Shown here piece after piece: positions 46,801 through 58,100 of a stretch of DNA of 64,000 bases (positions within the stretch are counted from its first letter, which is position 1; every line of letters starts with the position of its first letter). The stretch is from Jaltomata sinuosa. Taxonomy: Eukaryota; Streptophyta; Magnoliopsida; Solanales; Solanaceae. The notes beneath the pieces were generated by a model. The model ran no database searches. It was not told the origin of the DNA and saw only the letters and a program-made list of their open reading frames with translations. The position numbers were made by a program, and so were the translations under genes. The DNA is taken from the NCBI GenBank assembly GCA_003996215.1, contig QJPP01000332.1, positions 186,001 through 250,000 on the forward strand, read 5' to 3'.

Positions 46801-48436
46801 GTGATAAACATACCCCTTTGAAATCATACTCCTAGCCGTAAGATAAGATATGAAATTGACTTTCGAGGATAGGGGACTACCTTGACATTCTAAGACGGGT
46901 TCATTTGGAAACTTGAAATTGACAATTCGAGTACGAGAATCAAATGAAGCATAACAAGCATACAACTAATCCATACCAAGAATAATATCAAAATCAGACA
47001 TCTCCAATTCTACTAAATCCGCTAAAGTGACTCTATGAAGGACTGAGACAGGGCAATTTTGGTAGATTCGTTTGGCTAAGACCGACTCACCAACAGGAGT
47101 AGAAATGCAAAAGGGTTCTAAAAGCAATTCAGGATATACTTCAAATTTGCATGCTGCATAAGGGGTCACAAAAGATAAGGAGCCACCGGGATCAAACAAA
47201 GCATACACACCAAAAGAGAACTTTCAACATACTAATAACAACATCTGGGGAACCCTCCTGGTCTTGACAAAAGGACATAGCATAGAGGCGGTTCTGGCGC
47301 TACCCACTAGAACTAGAAGTTGTGTCCTACTGGGCTGGTCGACCTCTTGGGGCTTCTAGAGAAGACTGAGTCCTACTACCTACCTGCCCTTTCTTAGCTT
47401 AAGGGCAGTCTCTAATCATGTGCCCAACCTGCCCACACCCAAAGCATGCACTCGTGCTCAAACGACACTCTCTCAGGTGATTCTTTTCACACTTTCTGCA
47501 AATAGAGTGGGAAGATCCCTTAGCAACACTCCCCTGAGACTGTGAATAGGAACCAGATCCTATACCAGTCTAATTATGATGAGGCTTATGGGCCTAGGTA
47601 GGAGCAATAGTAGAAGAATGAACGGGTCCTGATGACTTCTTCTAGAATGAAGAGCGATGTCTGCCACCGGACCTTTAATGGCCAAAACCTGAACCTTCAG
47701 ATCTATCCCTCTTGTTCTTCCTAGCTATCTCCCTAAGCTTGTCTCCCTCAATCTGGTGAGCATGGGTCATAAGTCTGGAAATGTTCATATCACTCAACAG
47801 TATAGAAGACCTACAATCCTTCTTCACCAAATCTGAAACCTCATAGATAAACTTGCTCATTTGATCATGCGGGTTCGCTACCATAGAAGGGGCATACTTA
47901 GACAACTGTGTGAACTTCAAACTATACTTCTGAACACTCATAGATACTTGTATCAAGTTCACAAACTCTTTGGCCTTCGCTTGACTCAACTCTTGGAGAA
48001 AGAACTAGTCGAGGAAAGCCTTCTCGAAACACTCTCAAGTTATAGGGACCACATCCCTAGCTCTAGCTTCCTTCTATTGTGTGAACCAGATATGAGCTAC
48101 ATGCTTGAGTTGATAGGATGCCAATTCGACATAATCAACCCCAACCACTTATATCACATCAAATATTTTCTTCACTTCTTCAATAAAATTTAGCGGATCC
48201 TCATTCAGTTTTGAACCCTAAAACTCCGGAGGGTTCATACGGATAATATCATGAACTCGGGCCGCTACCCTACCTTGAGAGTGGATGAGAATAGGAGCAA
48301 CCTGGTTGGCTTAAATGACTAAGGTCTAGTCTAGCAAATGGATGGCATTCCTAAACTCCTCATCCATGACCTCCGGGGCCAGAACTGGAGGAGCAGCATT
48401 CCAAGCGGCTTGGTGAGGCATAGCACGTCGAGGCAT
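43874..48436 (-). pseudogene. gag-pol: I gag-pol polyprotein (Tekay/Del), broken
   Basis: Minus-strand ATG at 48436 (MPRRAMPHQ) follows TTTTAGATT. A stop occurs about 34 codons in, and more in the gag core; part of the core is open at 47675-47989. The knuckle region around 47400-47470 retains several Cys. Protease 46966-47208 has LFDPGGS. A stop converts the Trp codon after ILGMD. RT spans 45996-46636 in two frames, with a deletion between KTAFRTR and MSFGLT, and keeps FIDDILIYS. RNase H (45612-45959) keeps CDASRIGLG and HDLEL. The integrase zinc part has KCPNCQQV, the core has VDxMTKSSQF, but the second-Asp region is damaged (PLSISWRSF instead of SDRGTQF), so that active site is lost. The C-terminal part (43953-44513) keeps FHFSLLKKYVG. 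Ends with the family stop at 43874. Confidence 0.88.
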
Positions 48437-48627
48437 AATCTAAAATGTACAAGGTAAGGACATGAGGAACATTAAAGTTAAACTCTATCACACGATATGA
48501 TCATGAAAGAAGTGATTTTTCTAAGACACCTCATAGCTTCACTCTCATATATGTGCCACGCTTCACACATATGAAAGAGACTCTACTCGATGCAGCTTTC
48601 ATACATCCTAGGACTCTTGAACCTGAG

Positions 48628-48639
48628 GCTTTGATACTA
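48628..48639 (-). other. I primer-binding site
   Basis: Minus-strand TAGTATCAAAGC, two changes from the tRNA-iMet site, four bases after the LTR. Confidence 0.7.
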
Positions 48640-48643
48640 AGTT

Positions 48644-50671
48644 TTTCATGCCCCAAGGATACCCCCTAGACGTAACACGGGACCTGGGGCCACAAGTTCC
48701 CCAAGCTAACCCTTGTTCATAGCATAACGCAGGTATATCAATTTAGCATAGCGAAAGCATAATAAGAGAATTTGGAATCATAACCATAAATAGTCAAGTC
48801 GAATGGGAAATACAATCCAAAAAGGAGACTCGAACACCATCCATATCTGAAAAACCTCTAAACCAATATATAGAGTTGATGGGATAAGACCCCAACTAAC
48901 TCGATAATATAAAGAAAAGATAGAAAACACAACTAGAATGGAAACCGGCCCTCAAACTATGAGTACTCACCAACACTGACTGGATATCCGTCTTCGTCTA
49001 GCCACGAGCCTGATGGGAAACACCTGAATCTGTATCATCAAGAGGATGCAGTGCAAAATGTGCGTCAGTACTATAGGATGTACCGAGTATGTGAGATATG
49101 CATGATTATGATAAAACATACTTAAAACATGCTTAAAATAAACTTGTTCATAAAAGAAATAGTATAAGAGAGTATGAAGATATAAGACATGAAACATGAA
49201 GTAGAGTTAATATTTGAAATGTAATATCATATAACTTCATAGCTTAAAAATAATCATGTGGGAGTTTCTCTTAACCGACATAAATAATGTTGAGTTAAAT
49301 GGAGTCCAGTGTCATGCACCCACACTGAAAAAGATTGTCCTAACCGGCCAAGGTTAGAACCATGCTATAAGGATCCTGTCATGGGCCAAAGAGGGTAACC
49401 TACGGTGGCAACGTAGTTCTGGATTTGGGTTATCTAGACCCTAATCACACGGTGCTAAATACTACTCCCAAAACATATAACATGAGGCTCACATACATGT
49501 GACATATCTAGATGTCAAACTTGTTCGTAAATATGTTCATACCCCGGATCTTCATTTTACTCACGAACCTTGGTTTTGGAAAATTATCCATGAGCATTGA
49601 TTGCACATCGGGTGTCTTGCATAATAATTCATAACTATAAAACTTGCATGACTCTAGTTCAATTTTCATACTAGCATAGATTTTCATAGAATATAGGAAC
49701 TAGGCATGCACTTGCTTGGAAATTCATGAGAATACATGCTATCAAATGCCATATTTTCTTAAATCAATTCATGCATGTAGGATTTGCCATAATTAACCTT
49801 CAATTCATGAAATAAAAGTTCTCATGTAAAAACCCATGCAAAATCATGCAATTTAATAGAATTTCATAATAAATTCATGAGAAGAAAATTTATAGCAAAC
49901 CCCATAAGAAATAGGTAAGAACCCTAATTTGATAGTTCATGAAATCAAAATAAAAATTAGAGGTTTTGGGCATAAGGGTGAAAGAAACTCATTGTTGAAT
50001 ACCCACATACTTTGATTGGAGTTAACCCACTAGAAATTGAAAAGATTAGGTGACTTGAACTTGGAGCTTGAGACCTTGAGCTTGAGAGAGTTCTTTTCCT
50101 TTTTGGGAGATGAATGAGGTAATGAGAAGGGACTTAGGCTAATAGGTTTAGAAATCATGCTAAAAATGGTCAAAACAACCTCACTTAGAAGTTAAAAGGG
50201 TGGGTAATTATAAAAATACCCCTAGGACTTAATTAAGAAAGAGCAGATTTAAAACTCGACTTCAGGTTCCACGGGTCCATTCCATGGGCCGTAGAACTAA
50301 TCACGACTCGTGGACTGGAGTCGTGGTTCTTGGGCCAAGGTTCTAGTCTATGGATCATCTTTCACGTTTTAACAGGATGACCCGTAGAAACTTCTATGAG
50401 TCGTGGAACCAATTTGAGGTTCCAGAGAAAATTGCCACTCTCTATTTGATTTCCATGGGTTGGTATCATGATTCGTGGAAACATCCATGAACCGTGAAAC
50501 TGACTGGTGGTCCTCAGACCCTGAGGGTGGTCTACAGGACTGGAATCATGAGTCCTTTACATGACTCGTGGAACTTTCCACGGCTCGTGGACTTGACCCG
50601 TGGTCCCTGGAAGTTCAAAAATTATGAAATTTTCTAAGTTTAAAAGCTTAATCGATTTCCGAGGTGTTACA
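48644..50671 (-). repeat. I 5' LTR (2028 bp)
   Basis: Minus-strand start TGTAACACCTC at 50671, end ATGAAA (mutated ATGACA) at 48644. Closely matches 41610-43639. Confidence 0.9.
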
Positions 50672-50676
50672 GCGAT
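50672..50676. repeat. Target-site duplication of I, right copy (gcgat)
   Basis: See 41605-41609; four of five bases match. Confidence 0.75.
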
Positions 50677-51049
50677 GTGCACTTGGGATCATGCAGTCCG
50701 TATGGCCCAACGCTCATCACCTCCAATTTTTTAAATTTCCTTTAGGCATTCTTATTTGGCATGCGGTAGGCTATGCGACATGCACAATTGCTTATGCGAT
50801 CCATACAGTCCACCGCACGACCCCTTTTTGCCCTGCTTTCCCCTGTTTATTTTTCCATCTATGCATTCCCTACAAAAACATCAAAAACAACAAAAGATAA
50901 CCAAAACAAATAAAGAAACTTGGGTTGCCTCCCAAGCAGCGCTTGGTTTAACGTCTCGGCTCGACGATGGTACCTCTCATTCAAGGTTTGCCAAGGTAAA
51001 TTGCTCCTAAGAATGCAACCTCTTTCGGTAGGCCCAAATACTTCTTGGA
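50677..51049 (-). other. H spacer between gag remnant and I
   Basis: Contains GCGAT/GTGCA and ATGCGACATGCAC words, then the motif TTGGGAGGCAACCCAAG near 50928-50944 (minus strand), which occurs in plus sense at 63285-63301 in element K. Athila-type elements commonly carry this motif after pol, so gag is joined here to a region normally found after integrase. Confidence 0.65.
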
Positions 51050-52463
51050 TCACTTTTTCTTAAGAATCTCCCTCATGAACTTTGCATACTCAAGCATTTG
51101 CAGTAATGCATCAACCAAAGAAATGTTTATGGACAACTTGTTAAAGATGTTCGCAAATTTCTTGAATTGATTCTCCTCTTTCTTCTTGGTCAATCTTTGA
51201 GGATAAGGAGGGGGTCCTTTCAGCATAGGATGTGGGACATTCGGTATACTAGAAACCTCCTCCTCAATATCAATAGCAACTTGAGAAGGAGGATCAGCCT
51301 CATCCATCTCTTTATTCATGTGACTATCGTTAGAACTCATGTTCGGTGCACTAGGCTTCACTCCAACCACTGGATTTTCATCCACTTATTATCAAGCACC
51401 ATCCCCTCTTCCACTTTATCATTTGTATCGACAACAACCTCATCAGATGGATTCTTCACCCTACTACATATTCGTCCACTCCTAGTGACAATTGCCATAA
51501 CATGGCCATCGTTCTTCGGGTTCAGTGTAGTGTTACTTGGAAGTATCCCCTTAATCTAAGGATTCATTTGTGAAGATAAGTGATTTATTTTTGCCTCAAG
51601 ATGCTTAATATAAGTCGAGTGCGAGCTCACTGTTTGGTGAAGAGTTGACACTTTGCTCTTTAGATCCTTTACCCCACTATCGATTGACTCGACCTTTCTC
51701 AAAACTAGAGATAATATATCTTCAATTTTTGAATGTTCGGGGTTGCTCATGGTGGGTTGACATGTATGGGCATCAGCCATAGGTGGAGGCACATAAGGGT
51801 TGGAGCTCTGGTGATTATTTTGGTCACCTTCCCTCTCACAATATGTTCCTTCATCTCTCTTTAATTGCTTAGATTCAAATTGGGAGGTCAGCCAAAACAT
51901 TCTTTCTTCAATTCGTTTGATAGCGATGAAGTGTGAATGCACTGTTTGAGACAGACTTCCAAGATCGTACCTCAAACTCCTAACACCTTCGTTAGTGGAC
52001 TCTACCTTTTCTAGCACTCTCGCAAGCATACTCTCAACTCTAGAACCGTCATTATGCACGTGCCAACCTTGATTTCCATGATCTTGTCTCCCCGGACTTG
52101 GGATTGATTTTTGGAGACCTTCATGGGAACCCATCTCATGATTTGAAGCCAATGTTTCCTTACAATATTAACTAGAACACTCCACTTCTTCTACTAATCC
52201 CACAGCCTGAACAACACCAATGGTGTTAACCGTCTTAATTGTGCTATGCATCACACTCATGGTTATGAATTCAAGGAGTGTTTTACCGATTGATAGTTCT
52301 CTATCCTTTCACGCACCATTCTTCCTCCATTCATCAATTTCTTTAGCAGAGATGGCACCCATTGCCCCTTGGATCCCCACATCAACAACCTATGGCCTAC
52401 TATATTCACCTCAACAAGTGTATATGGGTCGAGTGAGAAGTATTTGGGATTCCTAGATGCAAC
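51050..52463 (-). pseudogene. gag: H gag remnant (Athila-like), capsid core missing
   Basis: Minus strand. The N-terminal part (VASRNPKYFSLDPYT, then GAMGAISAKEIDEW in a shifted frame, 52310-52463) is comparable to the GAMGAI region of the C gag. The capsid domain is absent. The next open part, 51556-52152, holds two coiled-coil-like repeats (VESTNEGVRSLRYDLGSL and VESIDSGVKDLKSKVSTL). A stop replaces Gln after SQMNP; the frame continues with MAIVTRSGR, the counterpart of MAITTRSGK in C. A one-base shift leads to 51050-51385 with PPPYPQRLTKKKEENQF and KFMREILKKK, then a stop. Protease, RT and integrase are missing. The duplicated coiled-coil segment is unusual compared with the single one in C. 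Confidence 0.7.
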
Positions 52464-52555
52464 CTGGTCAAATAAAAAACAACAAACAAAATAAAATAAC
52501 AAGCACTCTACAAGGTGATTTCAAATCTACAATCAAAAATAGCTATCAACTCAAG

Positions 52556-52572
52556 TCCCCGGCAACAGTGCT
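52556..52572 (-). other. H primer-binding site (tRNA-Asp-like)
   Basis: Minus-strand AGCACTGTTGCCGGGGA, resembling the tRNA-Asp site with several changes, five bases inside the LTR end. Confidence 0.5.
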
Positions 52573-53576
52573 TTTTTTGATAAACGCTCGAATCGTGCTC
52601 TCCAAAGTTTGAGGCCATAGTGATCGTGCAGCAAAATAAAATTTATAATCTCAATGAGTGTCGGGGTCGTACCCAAGGGACTTGGAGTAGCTAAATAGAG
52701 ATCGTATCGAATTGAGTTCAAAGCGAGAGTAAATGCTCAAAATATAAAGTAAAAGGGTGGGAGAATTGGAATGTTATCACTACAATCACAATTCATTTAA
52801 TAAGCAATAAAATAAAAGCGGGTGTACCAAGTTGACTAGACGACTAAGGATGCATATATTATGGGGTTTTAGTTATGGGATAGGGTAATTATCAATTCAT
52901 ACTTATTCTCGCTTAATGAAATAAGTAGCATTGGTCATGGGTAAGAATTGCTTATCTCTCGATCAACAATCTTATATCCTATGATCTCGGTTAGAGCATT
53001 ATCGGTTTGATCAATAAACAACCAATCTAATCTTGGGGGGTCACATTATCTCTAACTTAGACCCTTAAATGGGTGATTCCATCAATAAGAGCTATCTGAT
53101 CTAGCCTCAATTCTGAGTGGAATCCCAAGTTTCCACTAGTAATTTCACATCCGGAACCATGAAATCCTTTGTCAAGCAATCACATAGTCAAGTAATGTAA
53201 AATTAATGTTTGCAACCACTAATTTCAGGATTAAAACTTGGTGAAATTACTAGACCTATGTCAATTAAGCAATTATAAGAAAGAATAAATAACACCCACA
53301 CCCATTTGTTAAGCACCTATCATAAATGCACCCCTAAACAAGAGAAATTAGCTACTCATAGCAAGAGAGAAAGAGATACCAGCTGGGTAAGTCAAAATCT
53401 CTTCCATTAGAGCTGAATCTCAAATTCTAGATTCAATTTAAGCACACAAGTGTTAACCAAGAGAATTAGATTGAAACCCTCTTCTTAATGGAGGTGAAAA
53501 CTTGGTCTCCAAGAAAAAAGCTCTTTAAAATATTCAGGACTGAAGAAAGTTATTTACAATTGTGCCTAAATAGGCT

Positions 53577-53583
53577 CTTTATA
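53577..53583 (-). promoter_or_regulatory. TATA box in H 5' LTR
   Basis: Minus-strand TATAAAG, at the same place as TATAAAAGG in the other H LTR, about 490 bases into the LTR. Confidence 0.5.
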
Positions 53584-53629
53584 GTTTTGCAAAACGTCAC
53601 TAAAAATTAGGACAAAAATGCCCTTCGGG

Positions 53630-53880
53630 AGGTGTGCAATGCAATGTGCAGTTCGCACGTTGTGATGTGCATGTCGCACACTACCTTCAGTTGAACTAGT
53701 GACTTCAGGTATCTTTGGGAGCTCCATGCAAAGGGGGTTCAGTTCGCACCTTGAGATGTGAGCGTCGCACAGCGACCGCACCCCTTAACAACTTCTTCAG
53801 TGACTTTTGTAGCTTCATACGGAGGAGGTGCGGTTCGCACCTCGGCTTGTGCGTATCGCACAGCCACCACATCTTTAGTT
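53630..53880. repeat. Promoter-proximal GTGCG/CGCAC dyad array (H 5' LTR)
   Basis: Includes GAGGTGCGGTTCGCACCTC (53825-53843, 8-bp arms) and TGTGCGTATCGCACA (53848-53862, 6-bp arms) with several weaker copies. The array lies about 50-300 bases upstream of the TATA box in transcription sense. Confidence 0.85.
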
Positions 53881-54073
53881 ATAATCTTCAGCTTCTCCAA
53901 TCACACTTCACTCCTTTTGAGATTTTTTTGGGTCCATTTCCTTGTTTATCATCATCTATCAAAAGTACTTGCATAGACATCAATAAAGGCCATAAGAACC
54001 TCTAAATCTATTCAAAACATAGCAATAATTCATGGATATAGGCTCAATAAGTTGGTAGATTACCGACTTATCA

Positions 54074-54910
54074 ATATGTCACAAGAATATGTGAGCTATA
54101 TGTATATGTTTTGGGAGTAGTATTTAGCACCAAGTTGGACAGGGTGATATTACCCTTAGTCCCAAAACTACGTGCCAGCATAGGTTCCCTGTGTGGATTA
54201 TGAAAAGATCCTGATATGATAAGGTTCTAACTTTGGCTGGTTAGAACAACTTTTTTCAGTGTGGGTGTATGACACCGGACTCCATGTAGCTCATCATGGT
54301 TCATATCGATTATAAGAAACTCTCGTATGAAGATTTAAGACTTATGCTTTTCTATTTCATGCGTTAAGCTTTAAACTATGAGATTTACTTATGATATCTT
54401 GTTTATGCATGAACTCAGTTTTAATTATATTTTAAGTATGTTTTAACCATATTTATGCATGTCTCACATATTCAGTACATCCTATAATACTGACGCATAT
54501 CTTGCACTACATACTCTTGATGATGCAGATCCAGGTTTTCCTCCTCAGACTTGTGGCTAGAGCTTTTAGGCCATCCAGCTAGCTGTTGGTGAGTCCTCAT
54601 CTTTCGAGGACCAGTTCTTGAGTTTAGTTTATTTTGTCCTTTCATTACTTAGAGTTAGCTGGGGTCTTGTCCCAGCAACTCCTTATGTCTCATGTAGAGG
54701 CTTTTCAGACATAGACAGTATTCGAGTCTCTCTTTCATATTATATTTCATCTTGACTTTATCTTTTATGGATTGGGTTGCCTAGCTTTCTATTTATGCTT
54801 CCGCTTTATTTTCTTATGAATACTTGAGTATGCTATGACCAAGAGTTAACTTGGGACACTTGTGGTCCCGGATCCCATATTATGCCTAGGGGTAGTCTCG
54901 GGGTATGACA
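54074..54910 (+). repeat. J 5' LTR, right part
   Basis: Matches 61186-62001 apart from a small insertion near 54081 and ends GGGGTATGACA. The first bases ATATG are the expected target duplication of H. Branch-like TACTGAC and GCAG lie at 54489-54528. Confidence 0.87.
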
Positions 54911-55113
54911 AACTTGGTATCAAAGCCTCAGGTTCAAGAGTCCTAGGGTGTCTGAAAGCCGCATCGAGTAGAGTCTCTGTCATGTGTGTAAAGCGCACCA
55001 CACTGAGAGAAGCGATGAGGTGTCTTAGGAAAAACTTCACTTCTTTCTTGATCAATATCGTGTGATGGAGTTTAACTCTAGTAACCCTATAATCCATTCT
55101 TTATGCATTTCAG
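54599..55113 (+). other. Candidate leader intron 2 (J)
   Basis: GTTG/GTGAGT donor at 54599 and GCATTTCAG acceptor ending at 55113, three bases before the gag ATG. It spans the LTR end and primer site. 515 bases. Confidence 0.35.
54915..54926 (+). other. J primer-binding site
   Basis: TGGTATCAAAGC, one base from the tRNA-iMet site. Confidence 0.85.
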
Positions 55114-55116
55114 ATT

Positions 55117-58100
55117 ATGCCTCATCATCGTACTATGGATCACCGGGCCAATACCTGAAATACTAATCCTCTGATTCCATACCCCAAGGTCATAAATGTG
55201 GAGTTCAAAAATGCTATTCATATGCTAGCCCAGACTCTAGCCACCCAGGCCAATCAGCAGGCTCCTATTCTCGTCCACTCGCATGGTGGAGTTGCGGCCC
55301 GAGTCCAAGACTTTATTCACAAGAACCCACCTGAGTTATGGGGTTCGAAAGTTGGTGAGGATCCGCAAAATTTCTTAGATAAAGTAAGGAAGATCTTTGG
55401 TGTGATGCAAGTTTTTGGTGTCGAGGGTGTTGAGTTAGCTTCATATAAACTCAAAGACGTGGCTCATATTTGGTTCGCTCAATGGAAAGATGCTAGGGCT
55501 AAGGAAGTGGTCCCTATGACTTGGGAGTGCTTTGGGAAGGCTTTTCTTGACCGATTTTTCTCAAGGGAGTTGAGGCAAGCAAACGCTAAAGAGTTTGTGA
55601 ATTTAAGGCAAGGTTCAGTGACGGTTCAGGAGTATGGATTGAAGTTCACCCAGCTTTCTAGGTATGTTCCTTCCATGGTGGCTGACCCATGGGATGAGAT
55701 AAGTAAGTATGTTTACGGAGTATCAGATTTGGTAAAGAAGGAGTATAGGTCCATGATGCTTTTGGGTGACATGGATATTTCTCAACTTATGACTCATGCC
55801 TAACAGATCGAAGGAGACAAGTTGAGGCAGATGGAAAGGGAGAACAAGAGGGTTCGATTAGAGGGTTCAGGTTTTGACCATCATAGGTCCGGAGGTGGGC
55901 ATCGCTCTTCATTTCAGAAGAGATCATCAATACCCATTCATTCTTCTGCTAGTGCTCCTTACCAGGCCCCCAGGCCTCATCATAATCAGACTGGTAGAGG
56001 ATCTAGTTTCTATTCGCAAGGGAGTATTGCTAAGGGGACTCCTTACCCTTCTTGCAATAAGTGTGGTAAAAGTCATCTGGGTGACTTTGGGTGTGGTTAG
56101 GTTGGATACAAGATTAAGGATTACTCTTCAGCTAAGAAGGGATAAGAAGGTAGTAAGACTCAGTCTGTCCTAGCATCCCCAGGAGGTCAACCAGCCCAGT
56201 AGGGTGTTGCTTCTAGTTCTGGTGGTTAGCGCCAGAACTGCCTTTATGCCATGTCCTCTTGCCAGGACAAGAAGAGTTCATCGGACGTTGTTATTGATAT
56301 GATGAAAGTCTTCTCTCTTGACGTGCATGCTTTATCGGACCCCAGTGCCTCCTTATCTTTTTTGATTCCTTATATTGCTTGCAAGTTTGAAATTAGTCCT
56401 GATCAGCTCTTAGAACTCTATTGTGTTTCTACTCTTATTGGTGAGTTAGTCCTAGCCAAAAAAATGTACCAAAATTGTCCTATTTCAGTCCTTCATAGGG
56501 TCACTTCAGAGGATCTATTAGAGTTGGAGATGACTGATTTTGATGTTATTCTTGGTATAGATTGGTTGTATGCTTGTTATGCCTCAGTTGATTGTCGTAC
56601 TCGAGTCGTCAGTTTCAAGTTTCCAAATGAACTTGTCTTAGAGTGGCAAGGTAGTCCTCCATCCTCTAAGGGTCATTTCATATCTTATCTTATGGCTAGG
56701 AAGATTATTTCTAAGGGTTATGTCTATTATATAGTTCGGGTTATGGACACGGAGTCCAAAGCACCATCTCTTCAGTCTGTTCCTATTGTGAATGAGTTTC
56801 CAGAAGTGTTTCCTGAAGATTTTCCCAGAGTCCCTCCCTAGTGAAAGATTGACTTTGGAATATATCTTTTTCCAGATACGCATCCTATCTCTATTCTTCC
56901 TTATAGAATGGCTCCTGCGGAGCTTAAGGAATTGAAGGATTAGTTGAAGGACCTCCTTGATAAGGGTTTTATTCAACCCAGCATCTCTCTTTGGGGTGCT
57001 CCAGTCTTATTCGTGCAAAAGAAAGATGGTTCCCTCCGAATGTGTATCGACCACCATCAGTTGAACAAGGTCACAAACAAGAATAAGTATCCCATTCCTA
57101 GAATTGATGACTTGTTCGATCAACTTCAGGGTGCTAATTTCTTCTCCAAGATCGACCTTACATCCAATTATCATCAGCTTCATGTTAAAGAGTGTGACAT
57201 TCTAAAGACAGCCTTCAGAACTCGGTATGGTCATTATGAATTTGTGGTTATGTTTTTTGGCTTAACAAAGTCCTGTAATTTTTATGGATTTGATAAATCG
57301 TGTGTTCAAACAGTATCTGGATATATTTGTGATTGTTTTCATTGATGATATTCTTATCTATTCTTGGAGTGAAGAGGAGCATGCGAACCATTTGACAGTG
57401 GTGTTGCAAACTCTCGAGGATCGGTAGTTATTTGCTAAGTTTAGCAAGTGTGAGTTTTGGATGCAGTTTGTTTCCTTTCTGGATCATATTGTGACTAGAG
57501 ATGGTATTCGAGTTTATTCTCAAAAGATTGAGGTAGTAAAGAACTGGCCTAGACCCACTTCCCTGTCTGATATTTGGAGCTTTTTAGGTTTGGATGGTTA
57601 TTAAAGGAGATTTTTGGAAGGGTTTTCTTCTATTACTGCCCCATTGACTCGGTTGATCTGAAGAAGGTTAAATTTCAGTGGTCTGATCTATATGAGAAAA
57701 CTTTCATGAATTGAAGAATAGATTGATCATAGCTCCAGTGTTGGTTCTACCCGAGGGACTAGATGACTTTGATGTGTATTATGATGTTTCTAGGATTGGT
57801 TTGGGTTGTGTGTTGATGCAGCGTGGTAAGGTGATTGTTTATGCTTCGAGACAGCTTAATATTTATGAGAAGAAATACCCTACTAATGATCTTGAGTTAG
57901 CGACCATGGTTTTTGCTTTGAAGGTTTGGTGACATTACTTGTATGGTGTTCATGTGGATATGTTCACCGATCATAAGAGTCTTCAGTATGTGTCACTCAA
58001 AAGGAATTGAATCTTCATCAAAGAAGATGGCTTGAGCTTCTTATGATATGAGTGTGCTTTACCATCCGGGTAAGGCCAATGTCATGGAGGATGCACATAG

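Larger units (their letters stand above)
41610..50671 (-). mobile_element. Element I: Tekay/Del chromovirus, full length, decayed
   Basis: A 9062-bp minus-strand element with both LTRs (about 2030 bp each), primer site, gag-pol with frameshifts, polypurine tract and a near-perfect 5-bp target duplication. It sits in the interior of H, independent of the main stack. Confidence 0.9.
36927..54073 (-). mobile_element. Element H: non-autonomous Athila-like element carrying I, left end outside window
   Basis: Right (5') LTR 52578-54073, tRNA-Asp-like primer site, gag remnant 51050-52463, remnant of a downstream ORF at 39820-40132, and the right part of the 3' LTR 36927-37711. The interior (37712-41609 plus 50672-52577) has no RT, RNase H or integrase of its own. 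Position 36927 corresponds to 53293, so the first ~715 bases of this LTR should lie left of G, outside the window. The right flank at 54074 is the LTR of J. About 5.8 kb of interior remains without I. Confidence 0.85.
52578..54073 (-). repeat. H 5' LTR (1496 bp, complete)
   Basis: Minus-strand start TGATAAGTCGG at 54073 and end GCGTTTATCA at 52578. Its last 781 plus-strand bases (53293-54073) match 36927-37711. Confidence 0.9.

Noticed and set aside
50664..51010. Plus-strand frames of 78 and 84 codons next to element I
   Set aside because: They overlap each other and the antisense of the H gag tail and spacer; no domain and no conserved start.
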